Source: Multifurca ochricompacta
Taxonomy: Eukaryota > Basidiomycota > Agaricomycetes > Russulales > Russulaceae
DNA length: 46,428 nucleotides
Assembly: GCA_022496185.1 (NCBI GenBank)
Contig: WTXG01000274.1
Location: 1-46,428 of the forward strand
Direction: 5' to 3'
The notes under the pieces are model-generated. The model ran no database searches. It saw nothing but the letters and a program-made list of their open reading frames with translations, and was not told where the DNA came from. Positions 10,880-23,740 of this stretch are shown here, piece after piece (the stretch's first letter is position 1; each line of letters begins with the position of its first letter). The position numbers and the translations under genes are program-made.

Positions 10880-13800
10880 CGAACTCCACATCCAAGTTGC
10901 ATCGACACTATTGGTGTCCATCCCTGAGCCATCATCTTCGTCCTCCATCAGCACATCATTCCAACCCTCAGCATCAGACCCTTCTTCAGACCATTCTCCA
11001 CCGTCATTGCCATCCTCCTCATCTTCACCATCTGGGTTGATCTCTGCTTCAAGAATTGAGGAAGGAGCTGGTTCTTGAAAGAGTAGATCATGTCATATTG
11101 CACATTTGACACCCTGCAAGGCCTCGACAATATCTCCTTTGAGTTGGTTTCGATGTTTGGTGATTGTAATGCCACCCTGTGAGAATGCGCGTTCACTTGA
11201 CACAGAAGATGACATGATCGATAGATAGTTGCGAGCTAGTGAGGCCCACGCAGGATGATAATGAGAGCAATTGACCTGAGAAACTTTCATGATAAGATCA
11301 TTTGAACTTTGAACCATCAGGTACAACCACTCACCCCCCACCATTTAATTGCAGACCAGCCATCCAGTACCTGCTTGCTAACATCCATGTATGCATCAAA
11401 ATGCCAAGACCATGGCCTGTCAGGGTCCTCTGAAACACCAGGGTGTGAATTAGTAGTATTATCCTCATTGTCACTAAGTTCGCAAAGTAATGTGCGAATC
11501 CCCCTTTTGGTCTTCTTCAATGTCGCAGATTCCTGGGGATCCAAATCTGGACCCAGTAGCAGATACCATTCCTTGAACTAAAACACGATGAGCATGCAAA
11601 GTAATGATGAGAAAATGTTTTGCTTACCACTTCTTCAACACATTTCATGACATCATGCTGAAGTTTCGTTGACCAGTGCTTCTTGAAATACAACATTTTC
11701 TCCTTTGGATTGAGGACTAACAGAGAATCAGGAGTGTCATTGGCATGAATAATGACAATGTACTCATTGCCAATATGTAGGCTGGTGAGTATGCTGTCTT
11801 CTCATAATACTCATTGATCTTCATATATGCGGCCTCGAGGGCAGGAAAAAATTGCTGGTACTTTGGACATTCAGCACGAGATGACCATGCCCTATGAAGT
11901 GCTTCAAGGGCTGGTATGGCTAGGTGGAGGGTTGATGCTTGCTCAGACGAAAAGGCTTGTTGTGCATTATCGGCATGCTGGTAACATTGTCTCATATTTG
12001 AATAGGGAGAGCATGAAATACACATACTGCTAGTAAACCAATAAACATGTTGATGTGCTGCCATTCATCGCTGTCTAGCTTAAGCGTGTGGATCTTATCA
12101 CGCTTTGCAGCATCGGTCTCTTCCCAACGGAGTTCATCTACAAAAGTGTCAATGGACTGTAAAAAGTTGGATATAAGATTATCAATGGTGGAGAAAATCG
12201 TGTGTGCTCACCGTTTTATGTTGTTCAGCCCTGTCTAGCATTAGATACATTGAAGACCATCGGACTTTCATGTCAACGATAAGTTGGACAGGTCTTGCAA
12301 TACCGGCCTTCAACTGAATGGTTTTCCACATTGCTTTTTGCTTTGATGATGACCGTTCCTTTATTACAATCAGCTTTCATGCTTCAATTAAAACAACCTG
12401 ATACATACTTTGACTGCAATTGCCCTGACTAACCCCACCTCATCGCAACTTGTTGGAACATGTGCTTCAGGGTCCTTTGGGTCAAAATGTGGAGACTTGC
12501 TGTATGTGGATATGAGCGCCTGAGTTGCCAAGTTGATGACATGTGCAAGACAGCTCCAGAGCATCATTAATCGCTGAAAATTGAAAATTGCAAAACACTC
12601 ACTTGATTTTCCGCTTTCGCCAATTGTATTTTTTGCCAGTCATGGCCCTCAAATGCGCAGCCACTTCCTGCATCATCATAAAATTGCTAGATGCATTATC
12701 ACATGTAATGTGACCAATCTGTAATCTATCAGTGAGTGCAAGGTCACATACAATATGTATCATGACACCAGCTAGCCTACCTTGTGGGTGACGCCGACCC
12801 ATTTGATAACTTTAAATAGGGCTTGACCCAGCCGCTCACCATTGTGAGCATTGTTAACTTGTGTGAAGCCAAGAAGGCCACTCTTGAGCTCCCACTGTGT
12901 CGGTGTCGTTTCCTCAATCCAGTGACCAGTAACTGCAAGATAGCCATCTGTGTTTTCCACTTGCCATGCATCACATGTCAGATTGACTTCCCCAGTGACT
13001 GTCGGACCCTACATGTTACGACCCCTGCCTAGCAACCCACTTTTCTTCACGATCCCCAGTAACGACCCTACCCATCCCCCTACCTTACATTTCTTGATCA
13101 CATCCCCTTCCTGGGACCCGTCACATGCCCTGCTTCCCTCCCTGTGATCGGCTTTGTCTTTGTTTATGTCACTTTACTCATGATTGACTTCTTATCCGTT
13201 ATCTTCTATCTCTTATCTCTACAACCGGACACTTACTTAATTCCCTATCAGAAGCTAGGCTTTACGCCCTCCGCTTTCGTATATTCGGGCCCACATGACT
13301 CTGCGTTATCTTATCTTTAGACGCTCATTCGATTACGTATATAAGTCCACTGTAACTACATTGTAGACCTCAGACTCGACTTATTGAATACATCAGTGCT
13401 TGTCTTCTGGACTTCCCCTTGAAAGCTTTGACTCGATCATCTCACCAAGTACTTCTGGTACTTTCCGCTCAACATTGTCTTAGAGTACAGCCTCTTTGAC
13501 TTTGACTCTTTCATAACGCACTCCAAGGAGCCCTATTGGCCCCTTACCTGATAACGAACAAACGCTGTCACACAAGTTGTGTGGAACATCCCGCACCGGA
13601 CGTAACACTACACAATATAAGAAGGTAGAACTAATTATCTAAGACAAGTACTTACATTAAGCCGTGCCTTCAACTTCGTCAGATGGTCCTTGAATGTGCA
13701 TATGATTTCAGCCTGCGTTGACTTTCGGCCTGGGACTTTCACACCATTTGTGGTGCGTGCAGCAATATTGATCATTTCTTTAAATTTTGGATGTTCGAGG

Positions 13801-15364
13801 GCCTGTATTGGCTACAAATAGAAACAGTCATATTAAATGAGGACAAAACTCAAAGAGCCTAGCTTACCTGATCACTTGCGACCAGCCATTCAATTGCAGC
13901 CCGATGAAAAGTCTTATCAGTATATGGAATAACCTGCTCTGTGGGTTTCTTCTCCCAAAGGTTGCGGTCCAGGACTCGGGTTACAAGTTTGGCAGCTGCT
14001 TTGCACTTTTTGATATCGCCCGGTAGTTTGGATTCATACATAGCACCTTGAGCCCATTTCCGGTATATTCCCTATAGAAAAACTATAATAAGACACAGTG
14101 GAGAGTAATAGCAATAGACTTACTGAGTGGTGCGCCTCCAGATGGTGGCATAATGTTGTAACTTCATTAATGAGGCTCTTTTTGTCTCTGCAAGAATTGA
14201 TTTCATTCAGGAATATAAAAAACTGAAGTATGAGGTACATATGGGCAGAGTTTACAGTGGCAATATTTCTTCATCTTTCCATTGATGGTCTTCACAACAG
14301 GAGACTGAAAAAAGTGGTTGATGTCACGTTGTTTATCTTCACATGATGGTGCATCTTCATTGATTGGCTGGACATTGACATCCAACAGAAGCCCTTCATC
14401 ATCGACATCCCTTGGATTTCCTAATGATGCATGCGTCTGCTTGGCTGTGATGACATACAAGTTCAGAATGGAACAATGCTTTTTGAACAATTACGCACCT
14501 GTGGTAGACCTTTTATCATTGTCCACTTCATCCTCACTACTTGTGTCCTCGTCGCTGGTAATAGTATGCTTTCTCTGTGAATTTCTGGTGGCACCAAGTG
14601 TAATACGTCGCTTTTTGGCTGCAGCACAGGTGATTGAGAATTTTATTTGAAACACAAAAAAGACTAAAATGTATGCGGCTTGGGCTGGTCATTGCTATCC
14701 TCATCTTCTTCGGACTCAATGTAAATACTTGCATTGATGTTACGTTTGGGCACAGATGTTGGTGCAGAACCTATGGTCTCGACAGAAGTGTCTCTATCAG
14801 TGACAGATGTGGTTTCTTGGGCCTGTTGTGAATGAAACTCCTGCACTGCTTTGCGTTGGAAAGATAGTTCAGGCCATGCTGCGTTGTTGGCATCGGTCAG
14901 CTTTGAGGTCGGGGCAGTTTGGTGTGATGGTTGTGTTTGGACAGTTGGATCAGCATCAGAACCACTAGTAGGTGGATATTAGCCACGAGATGAAATAGCT
15001 GAAGATGTGTGAAAACGTACTGAAAATGTTTGAGTTCTGTGATTAGTCGCTGTAGTTTGATCTCAACAATATCCAATGGAAAATTATCCACCCAGTCAAT
15101 TTTAGACAGATAAGAACAAACACAACCTAATCCAAGCTTTCCTTTGCAAATATATTGCAAATGGCCAGAGGCATCTCGGCAATCCTCCCCAAACATAGCA
15201 TCAAAACACCTGTTAAATGTTTCATGAGCCATCCCCCATTCCTTTGTATTCATGACACTCCAGATCTTATCCTCCTTCGTGCCTTGTTGGACAGACCGTG
15301 GTAAATTATTTGAGAGGGTGGTAATAGCTTTGACAAGAGTCTTGATCTCTGAGATTGTGGACAT
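10880..15364 (-). CDS. hAT transposase with BED zinc finger, multi-exon
   Basis: Probable start at 15364 (MSTISEIKTLVKAITTLS). Exon ends were judged by eye from GT..AG sites. Order along the protein: an N-terminal domain (LGLGCVCSYLSKIDWV); a low-complexity acidic linker (14640-14970 and 14530-14625, ESEEDEDSNDQ); a BED finger split by an intron (KKYCHCKLC near 14255, then NEVTTLCHHLEAHH near 14110-14165); AIEWLVASDQ (near 13875); NTDGYLAVTGHWIEE and GHITCDNASSNFMMMQE (12650-12960, RNase H-like fold); a likely CLAHVINLATQ motif near 12530; RWSSMYLMLDRAEQ near 12230-12270; and the C-terminal dimerisation domain YLSIMSSSVSSERAF with ITKHRNQLKGDIVEALQ (11100-11250), then an acidic tail. The reading frames look well kept. 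The only large break is a solo LTR at a splice acceptor. It probably was, or still is, the autonomous source for the MITE at 37070-37546. Confidence 0.75.
13014..13607 (+). repeat. Solo LTR, family L2 (594 bp), at a splice acceptor
   Basis: It begins TGTTACGACCCC and ends CCGGACGTAACA, flanked by a perfect duplication CTACA (13009-13013, 13608-13612). A TATATAAGTCCACTG motif near 13338 marks its promoter and plus orientation. On the minus strand the duplication reads TGTAG, which is the 3' end of an hAT intron that starts with GTAAGTACTT near 13655. The acceptor is therefore duplicated rather than destroyed. Other family members are 16504-17080, the split copy 37059-44815, and 45015-46200. 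Confidence 0.92.
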
Positions 15365-16089
15365 TTTCACAGACTTGAAGCATTGATTTGGAGGGGATCG
15401 AGGGAAGGAAAAATCTGATTGAAAAAAACTACACGAGTTGTACATATATATGCAGGAGCTCCTGCAACAAGAGATGTGTTAGACATTTGTGGTTGAGGGC
15501 GGATATCGCTGTCAGAGTGAATGTATCGCAAAACTATATCGAAGTTCAAAATGCCATGATGCAGTGATAAACATGTTCACGTGACCTAAATCATCCACTT
15601 TGTGTTCAGATATGTACGATTGCTGTCCCAGATGCGCGTTTTCTGCATTCCATGTCGTGGAGACTAACAGAGCTGATTTGAGCCACCCAGAGTGCCTCGC
15701 ATGCATGTTTACTCAAGATCTGACCCTCGCAGTCAGGAGAGCGGCCGGACGATGCGGTCCGCCCTGCACTTTTTGCACGTTACGCATTTACAGAACTGCC
15801 CTATGCAGCACGGACATTGTGGATACTCGCAGACACTGTGTCAGTAGATAGAACAATAGGTAATTACCAGGATAGTCTAACAATAGTCTAGAATGTATTC
15901 TAGAGGGTGCCAGACCGCGCAAATAGACCACGCGTAACCAAACAAGACACAGTAGTATGGAGATATGCTCTTATGCATCCCATAACTGATTGTTGTCTTA
16001 TTTTACATCAGACACATGATCCGACTTGGCACTTCATAGGATAACAGTAGATATGTATATAAGACATCCTATAACATGCTGCAGACCCC

Positions 16090-16168
16090 ATCGTGTCCTC
16101 TTGGGGCTGCAGGTGGGTTTACATTGTATCTAGGCATAGTAGGAGCTGATCTTGTCCTCTTGGGGCTG
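16090..16168 (-). repeat. hAT subterminal repeats, right
   Basis: The reverse complement of the left-end 20-mer occurs at 16090-16109 (one mismatch) and 16149-16168, again 59 bp apart. They lie within a longer region that is inverted relative to about 10005-10240, including a block around CATCAATCTCCGCATTCTGC. Confidence 0.75.
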
Positions 16169-16503
16169 CAGGCTCTTGGTATTGTCAATATAGGTGTATT
16201 ATTGCTGTACAAGCAGGGCTGTTCGTCGCTGACTACCTCAAACCTTACACGTGCATCAATCTCCGCATTCTGCACAGCTTTTGACAGGCATTTTCATCAT
16301 TTTCATTGTCTACTTAATTAAGGACGCTTTTTATCATCTTATCTAATATTTCCTTGTAATCGGGATTGTTGCACCCGTTACAATTGCTATCGTTGCTAAA
16401 ATTATGGTCAAAAGCTGCGGCCTGAGCCAGCGGCTTTGGCTTTTAGCTACTCTGAGCCGGGCCAGGCACATCACTAGCCACAGGTCACTATGACCATCTG
16501 GGA

Positions 16504-17080
16504 TGTTACGTCCGGTGTGAGACGTTCGGCACGACTTGTGCGACAGCGTTGTACGTGTGTTCAGATAAGAGGTCAATAAGGCCTCTTGGAGTGAAGGTGA
16601 ATGAGTCAAAGTCAACGGGGCTGTTCCCGAGTGACAATGTTGAGCGGAAAGTGCCAAAAGCACTGAGACGATCGAGTCAAAGGTTTCAAGGGGAAGTCCA
16701 GAAGACAAACACCGATGTATTCAATAAGTCGAGTCTGAGGTCTACAAGGTAGTTACAGTGGACTTATATATGTAATCGAATGGGCGTCTATAGATAAGAT
16801 AACGGAGTCAAGTGGGCCCGAATATACGAAAGCGGAGGGCGTAAAGCCTGGCTTCTGATAGGGGATTAAGTAAGTGTCCGGTCGTAAAGATAAGGGATAA
16901 GATAAGAGTCCAAACACGAGTACAGTAACACAAGCATAGACAAAGGCAATCACGGGGAAGGGAGCAGAGCATGTGAAGGATCCCACGATGGAGACGTGAT
17001 CTGATAATGTAAAGTAGGCGGCAAGGAGGGGTTGTCGTTAGGTAGGAGAAAGAAAGAAGGCAGAGACGGGGTTCGTAACA
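16504..17080 (-). repeat. LTR, family L2 (577 bp), no matching duplication
   Basis: On the minus strand it begins TGTTACGAACCCCG (from 17080) and ends CCGGACGTAACA (at 16504), with TATATAAGTCCACTG near 16765. Left flank TGGGA and right flank TCAAG do not match. The right flank is Gypsy integrase coding sequence (ETSKLFLD), and the left flank is the unknown frame next to the hAT element. This is a junction between two different sequences, left by a deletion or recombination through this LTR. The 3' end of the Gypsy element is missing as a result. Confidence 0.85.
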
Positions 17081-17321
17081 TCAAGGAATAGTTTGGAGGT
17101 TTCTGGAGCGGTGATATCTTTGGTGCAAGGAACAATGATGGTGGCTTTACTGAACCGGTCCACCACCACGAATAGGGAGTCATATGACTGAGACAGGGGT
17201 AAGTCTGTGATGAAGTCCATGGTGATTGTTCCCCATACTCGAGTTGGAACTTGGTTGGGTTGCAAGGGGATGGGTAGTTGAGGTCGAACTTTGGTTTCTT
17301 GGCAGGTGGCACATCCATCCA

Positions 17322-18670
17322 TGTTACAACCCCACTCTTTTCCCTTCCTCACACTGAGCCGGCTCCCTTACACCACCCTTGACCTTTCCCCTTCACTAAA
17401 CCACTGTCTCCTGCCCTTTTTGGCCCCTGATCCCTGATGCCCTTGGTATGCTGCCTTGGGGCCTTCTTGATGCCTGTGGCCTGTGTGCCCAGGACCTTAC
17501 CCTGATGCCTGTGACCTGTTGCTCACAGGACCAACCTCCCTTGCCACCATTTACACCTAACCTGATGGTAGTTCTGCTGCTATACTGTTGGATGTACATC
17601 ACCCTTCTTTATTGCCTTGGCTTATGCCTTGGCCAGTACCCCTGTCCCTGTGCTTGACACCCATAGGATCTCTGACACTGTCCCTGCCAAACCTGACTCT
17701 GCACACAAGACGACTTTGGCTTGCATTTGCCCCTCCAGACCACATGACCTGTAGGCACATGACATGGACTCAAAGCCATGACCCATCATGTGACCCTTGA
17801 CCACATGACCTCAGACCATGTGACCCCCTTTGACCATGTGACCCTGGGCTTTGATCATGACCCCTTAGATCATCTGACCCATCAGTCACTTGACCCTCTT
17901 CTCTGATTCCTGTGGGAGTATTCCCACACTGATCTGACTCCTGTGGGACCTGTTATCTCCCCGTTTACCCCTGACCCTGGTGGGAATCCTCCCACACTGA
18001 TATGACTCCTGTGGGGCTGTCCCACATGATTATGCTTCTGATAAGGCTTATCCTTATCATGGACTATATTTGACATCTTATCTGCTATTGGATGATAAGG
18101 ACTCTGACCCTGTTCCTGATTAGCTACAAACCAGATCCCCATACAGTATATAAAACCCTGTAGACAGTTTGTACAACCCTAGATTTGACCTCTTGTGCCT
18201 TCAGCCTAGAGTTTCCCTAGTCACGGAATACAGAGGGGCTTATTTGCCCTTTCTCATTCTTCATAATCTCCGGAAGGACCCCATTGCCTCTGGCAATGGG
18301 TGTGCACTTCTGTTCCAAATCCCATCCATTACCCAGATGCTGTTGATGCTCTGGCTTCCCTTCCTTTGCCCTCTCTGACTTTGGTCCACTTGGTGTGCTT
18401 CTAGCACTGTGGCCGGGTCCTGTCCCACTCAACAGCCTTAGGGGATTAGCTCCCTTTGGCTGACTTGTCCCGTCTCTCTCTGTGCTTGGTTATAGCACAA
18501 CTTCCTATTCACCCTGAAGCTAAGAGCCTGGCCTTGTTGTGCCAGGCTTGCTGAAGATCCCGGACCCATAGTGTCGGGTGCCGCGGATGTGGCTGACTAG
18601 TGCCGGACTAGTGTCAGTGGACTCGCGCCGACCGGTGCACACCGCACAGAACGCTCCGCTGAGCGTAACA
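17322..18670 (+). repeat. Solo LTR, family L1 (1349 bp), in Gypsy integrase
   Basis: It begins TGTTACAACCCC and ends GAGCGTAACA, with a perfect 5-bp duplication ATCCA (17317-17321, 18671-18675). Removing it with one duplication rejoins the integrase frame in the HHCC finger (minus strand, from KEYVD to GCATCQ). A TATATAAAACCCTG motif near 18149 is a likely TATA box. It contains runs of GACC / CATGTGACC repeats (17740-17900). The copy at 1-747 matches its right part but has lost many CpGs. Confidence 0.93.
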
Positions 18671-21600
18671 ATCCACATATTCTTTGACAAAGGAGGACAT
18701 CCCTGGCCACCAAAATTCTTGTGATACTAGTTCATAGGTCTTCCATCTGCCTGGATGTCCTGTGGCAATGGATCATGGTGTAACTTTACAATGTCTCTTT
18801 GTAGTTCTTGGGACTTGGGATGTAGACTTGGCCTTTATGTAGGATTAGGCCATTCTCTAGGTTCCAGTCCTCTAGTCCTTTGGCAAGGGAGCGTGGCCTG
18901 TTGTGCAAGATGGTGGTCAGGGCTTGGGTGACTTCATTGTCATGGTCTTGGCAGTCTTTGATTCTGTGGTGTAGAGTGGAGTCATGAGTTGTTGTGACTG
19001 TGGTTTTCATGGCCTGAATGCGAAAAAACTTAGAGTCCAGGAGTATGCGCTCATCATTGTCATGCTCTATCCCCTCTTTATGGTCTGGACACCAGGACAG
19101 AGCATCAGATTTGTTGAAAGAGCCAGGTTTATGAACAATGGTGAAGTTGTATCGAGACAGTTCAAGGGCCCACCGTGCTGGCGCGGGAGAGCTTCTGCTT
19201 GGAGCAGAAGTAAGTCAGGTTGTTGTGGTCAGTCCACACCTCAAAGGGAAGGGCCAGCCCTCAAGGTAGTGTCTCCAGGTGTCCAGAGCACAACAATGGC
19301 AAGAAGTTCTTTGTCATGGATGTCATAGTTGGTTCAGCATCCAGCATGGACTTGGATAGGAAAGCAAGGGGATGGTAGCGATTGAGTTCATCGGGTTGTT
19401 CAAGGATAGCACCAATGGCAAAGTCACTGGCATCAGTGATGACATGGAAGGCTTTAGTATGGTCAGGGAGGGCAAGGACAGGGGCAGTGGTGAAAGCATT
19501 CTGTAGGGTGGAAAAGGCAAGGTCATGGTCAGAAGTCCAGAGGAAAGGGGTATCTTTCTTGGTGAGATCATGGAGGGGGGGGCAATAAGGGAGAAGTCTT
19601 CGATAAAATGTCGGTAGAAGTTGCAGAATCCAAGGAAGGCTTGGAGTTGTTTCAGGGTGTGTGGGGGAGGCCATTTTGTAATACCCTCTAATTTAGCAGG
19701 GTCCATCTGGACACAGCCAGCTGTGATGACTAGGCCAAGATAGTCAATGGTTGTCTGAGCGAAGGTACATTTCTCAGGCTTTAGTATAAGTCAAACTGCT
19801 GGAGGCGCTGGAGACTTGGTGAGTAAGTGTTCTGTGGTGTTCCACGGTGTCTGTAAATATTAAGATGTCATCCATATAGATGACAACATGGTCAGTGGCA
19901 AGGAGATCTTCAAAGGCTCTATTCATGAAGGCTTGGAATGTGGCAGGGGAGTTACAGAGTCCAAAGAACATGACAAGGGGTTCAAAGAGACCTGGTTGGT
20001 TTAAAGGCAGCTTTCCATTCATCTCCTTCTTTGATAGATATTGTTATATCCCCAGCAGATATCAAACTTGGTGAAGTAGTGAGCATGGTGAGTTTGTCAA
20101 TGAGTTCTGGGATCAAGGGTAGGGGGTAGGCATTCTTTACTGTGATTTCATTCAAGGCTCGATAATCTTGGACAGGACATAGTTTTCCATCCTTCTTTTT
20201 CACAAAGAAGAAGGGGCTAGCAATGGGGGACTTGGATTCTCTGATATATCCCTTGGCAAGGTGGTCATTTAAGAAAATGTCCAGGGCTTTCTGTTCTTCA
20301 GGGGTGAGCTTGTAGATGCTGCAGTCTCCACTTTGGCATCTGGTTTGAGTTCTATGGCATGGTCCCATGGTTGGTGCTGTGGCAAAGTTGAGAGGCTTTC
20401 TCTTCAAAGACAGATCGGTATGCGAGGTATTCAGGAGGGAGTTGGTCTTCTAAGGATGTAGGGGTCTTTACTTGATCTGCAGCAATCTGAGTAGACATGG
20501 TGGTCTTGGCACGGATGTGGACAATGAATTTGGGAGGTACTTCTTCTGGAGTAATCATGGGGTGATCTGTGATTAGGGCTGCAAAGGTTTCTGCTGCTGC
20601 TATGAGTGTCTGGTCCATCAGGGGTTTTACTGTGATTGTAGACAGAGTGGGGCAAGAGGGGTGTGTTGAAGCAAAGGTCAGAGGGGTCATGGTAAGGGTG
20701 CAGGATGTGGGGCAATGTTTTAAGGTCAGGGTGTCATCTTTCCAGTTTACTTCTGGGTTGTGGCAATGTAGCCAGTCAGTTCCTAAGATAATGTCATGGT
20801 CCCCTATATTAGTGACATAGAACTCTGCAAGTTCTTCATGGTATTGGTCTCGGAGGGGTAGTCGTAGGATTTGGGTTGTGGTGTGGTAAATGGCTCCATT
20901 AGCATTACTAGTTCCATCCACATTCTTGACTCGGAGAGGCTTGGCAAGGGTGCTCAAGGTTAGGTGATGTGCTTTGGCATAGTCTTGGTGGATTATTAAT
21001 CCTTCTGCCCCACTATCTATTAGGGCATGCACACTGATTTTCTTCCTAGTGTTTTGTCCAATGAGTTCTGCTTTGAGCACAATAGAAGGTGATCTAGCAT
21101 TTCTAGTCACTAACAAGGATACATGCTCAAAACCAAGGTTATCTAGGACGCAGAGTGGCTCATACAAGGAACACTGGGGTTACAAGAAGTCCTCACAGAC
21201 AGTGCAGCTGTAGGATGTGTTAAAAATCTGAAGGTCCATCTTCATCCATCATGTATGGTACTGGATCTTCATAGCTCTTGGTGGCAGATACTGAGAGGTA
21301 GTCAGGGGGAGGTTGTGGTGCTTGGGGGGGTGTTTCTTCTGAGGCAGGGCTCTTACTGGGGTAGGGCAAGGAGGTCCTTGACCTTGGATGGCCCTGGTCT
21401 TGCTGCGACATTGATTGGCAATATGATTAGGCTTCCCACAATAGAAGCAAAGCTTTTTTCTTGTCAATACTTCTTTTCTTCTGGGGTTAACTTGGTAGTG
21501 CGTGGAGGGGTGCTAGGGTTTCTGGGCTGGGAAGAGGCAACAAAGTTGACTTGGGTCTCTGGGTTGTCAGTGGTAGCTCTCCGATGCGCAGATGGAGAGG

Positions 21601-22338
21601 CCGAGGCTTGGTGGTCTTGCCGTAAAGCTGCCATGCTGCATCAAATTCTCTGGCCTTAGTGACAAGATCACAGAGTGTGGTAGGCTGGGGGGATAGTCCA
21701 AGGAGTTTCTGTCCTAGACCCTGATTGATCATGCTTTGGAAGGCATAGATCTTGGTGTTTTCATCCACTGTAGCACGAGTAGCATGGGTGGACCATTCTT
21801 GGTACCAGTCATTGAAGGGGCGAGTGCCTTGGCAAATTTCATACATGGCTTTGGTAGACAAGAGGTGACTTTCTACTGGAATGAACTGTTTTTCAAAGTC
21901 AATTCTGAAGTGGTCCCGAGTCCCAAAGGAAGGGGGGTTGGCTTGGAGTGCAGTGTTGGTGCGGTCTCTGGCCCATTCTCCTGCTGGTGTATCAAGTTTA
22001 AAGTGGGTGAGGGCTGCTGAGACTTGTCTACTCTCATCAGTGAAGGCACCTTCATTCAGGTAGTAGTAGTTGGCTAGCTGGGACCAGAAATGTTCTGCTT
22101 TAGAAGCTTGACCATCAAAAGATTCTGGGGGTGATCCCAGGATCTTCCCACTGGAGGTGGCAGTAGTACTCATGATATTCAGAGGTGTTGGTGTCTTTGG
22201 AGGGTGCAAAGCAATAGCAGTAGTTGTGGAGGCAAGGGATATGGATGGGAGAGTAGGAGGGGTTCTGAGGGTGATAGCACGAAGGGATTGTTCTACAGCT
22301 TCAAGGGACTGGGATACTTCTTCTTCATCAGAGGTGAT

Positions 22339-23740
22339 TAGTGATTGTCAAGGGTTTTCATACCCGCGTGGGTAAGCGCCACGGGTTTTGCCGGGTACGG
22401 GTACAGGTATATGGCTCCCAACCCGTGGAAACCCGTACCCACGTGGCGGGTTTGGCAGGTATAGGCGCCAATCATGCATTGACAAGATCAGTAGAAATTC
22501 TAAGATAAAACACATCTGCAGCCACAAAAATAAAAGATCTCGTCTGATGTATGCTATAGGGTATCTTTAAATATGTTCTAGTATTATTATATGAAATATC
22601 AAAGCAGATCAACAGTGCGATGTAAAATAAAAGTGTTATCAGTGATCCACTTCTTGAAAATCATGATGCACCTGTTTTATCAACGCGCGACCAATTCTGC
22701 CGGTCTGGCACTATCTAAAATACTCTCTAGACTACTTTAGACTATAATATAATCTAATTATCAAATTAGTTTACTGAAAAAAGGCCCGCGTGTATCTACA
22801 AGCTGCATGGGGCAGCGACTACATTGCATCGCATGGTAGTCTGACCTCCTTCCTATTAAGGAAGGTTGACTTAAACGCACCAGGACAGTCGCACTTGTAT
22901 GAAATGAAACCAGAATAATAAAATAATAATGTAAATAAAGGATCCTTTTAATCTTCTGAACATAAACCAACAATTTTTGAGGGATCTTGAGTAGCCATAA
23001 ATGAATGCATTGTGTCCAAGTGCTTATCTCCTTGACCGGGATGTCCCGGGCTGGATGTCCGAAATGCACAGAAACGCAAAGAACAGTCACACTCATATAA
23101 AATTGAAACCAGAATAATAAAATAAAAATGGAATAATAAATTATCTTAATCTTATGAACATAAAATAGGAATCTTTGAGGGATCTTGAGTAGCCATAAAT
23201 GAATGCGTTGTGTCCAAGTGCGCATCTCCTTGACCGGGATATCCTGGGCCGGATGTCCGAAATGCACGATGCAAGTAAAGAACTTGCACGCGTTTCATTT
23301 TATGGGTAACCCAGGTATCAAAACAATTATCCAGGGGTTACCCCTGCAAATTGCTATGTGTTCATCAAATTATTTTGCATTCTGTGTGGTTATCTGACAG
23401 GCTTTTCATCAATGTTCTATAACATCCTATCTAATCATCTCTGTATACTGTATTTTAGTTGTGCTTGTATAAAATTGAAAGCAGAATAATAAAATAAAAA
23501 TGGAATAATGAATTATCTTAATCTTCTGAACATAAAATAAGAGTCATTGAGGGATCTTAAGCAGCCACAAATGAACGCGTTGTGTATCTTCTTGGTCCAG
23601 GGAGTCCCGGGCTGGGTATCCAAAATGCGCAATGCAAGTAAAGAACTTGCATGCATTTTCACGGGTGACCCGCGGGTAACCCACGGGTACGGGTACGGGT
23701 ACCAATGAGGATACCCCAGGGTTACCCCTGCCAATCACTA
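22339..23740. mobile_element. Non-autonomous hAT element, copy 2 (1.4 kb)
   Basis: Its ends are TAGTGATTGTCAAGGG and CCCTGCCAATCACTA, and it has a perfect 8-bp duplication GAGGTGAT (22331-22338, 23741-23748). It is collinear with copy 1 and inserted in the Gypsy gag frame (minus strand codons ITSDEEEV). It has fewer CpGs than copy 1 but more than copy 3. It encodes no transposase. Confidence 0.9.

Larger units (their letters stand above)
9646..16476. mobile_element. Large hAT transposon with transposase gene
   Basis: The left end is TAGTGATGTTCCGGCCCGGC. The right end, read inwards, is TAGTGATGTGCCTGGC. An 8-bp duplication GCCACAGG flanks both ends (9638-9645, 16477-16484). The outer ~100 bp at each end are GC-rich and made of GGCTTGGCC / GGCCAAGCC units that can self-pair. 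Inside these are longer inverted subterminal blocks (about 10005-10240 and 16055-16290). The centre carries a minus-strand hAT transposase gene with a solo LTR in it. Without that LTR the element is about 6.2 kb. The matching duplication implies it is still in its original site. Confidence 0.9.

Noticed and set aside
6532..16168. CRISPR-like array from repeated CAGCCCCAAGAGGACAAGAT
   Set aside because: Only pairs at element ends, inverted between ends, with no regular spacers; they are hAT subterminal repeats.
16504..17080. Solo LTR by simple insertion
   Set aside because: Flanks TGGGA and TCAAG differ and belong to different sequences, so a deletion or recombination is needed.
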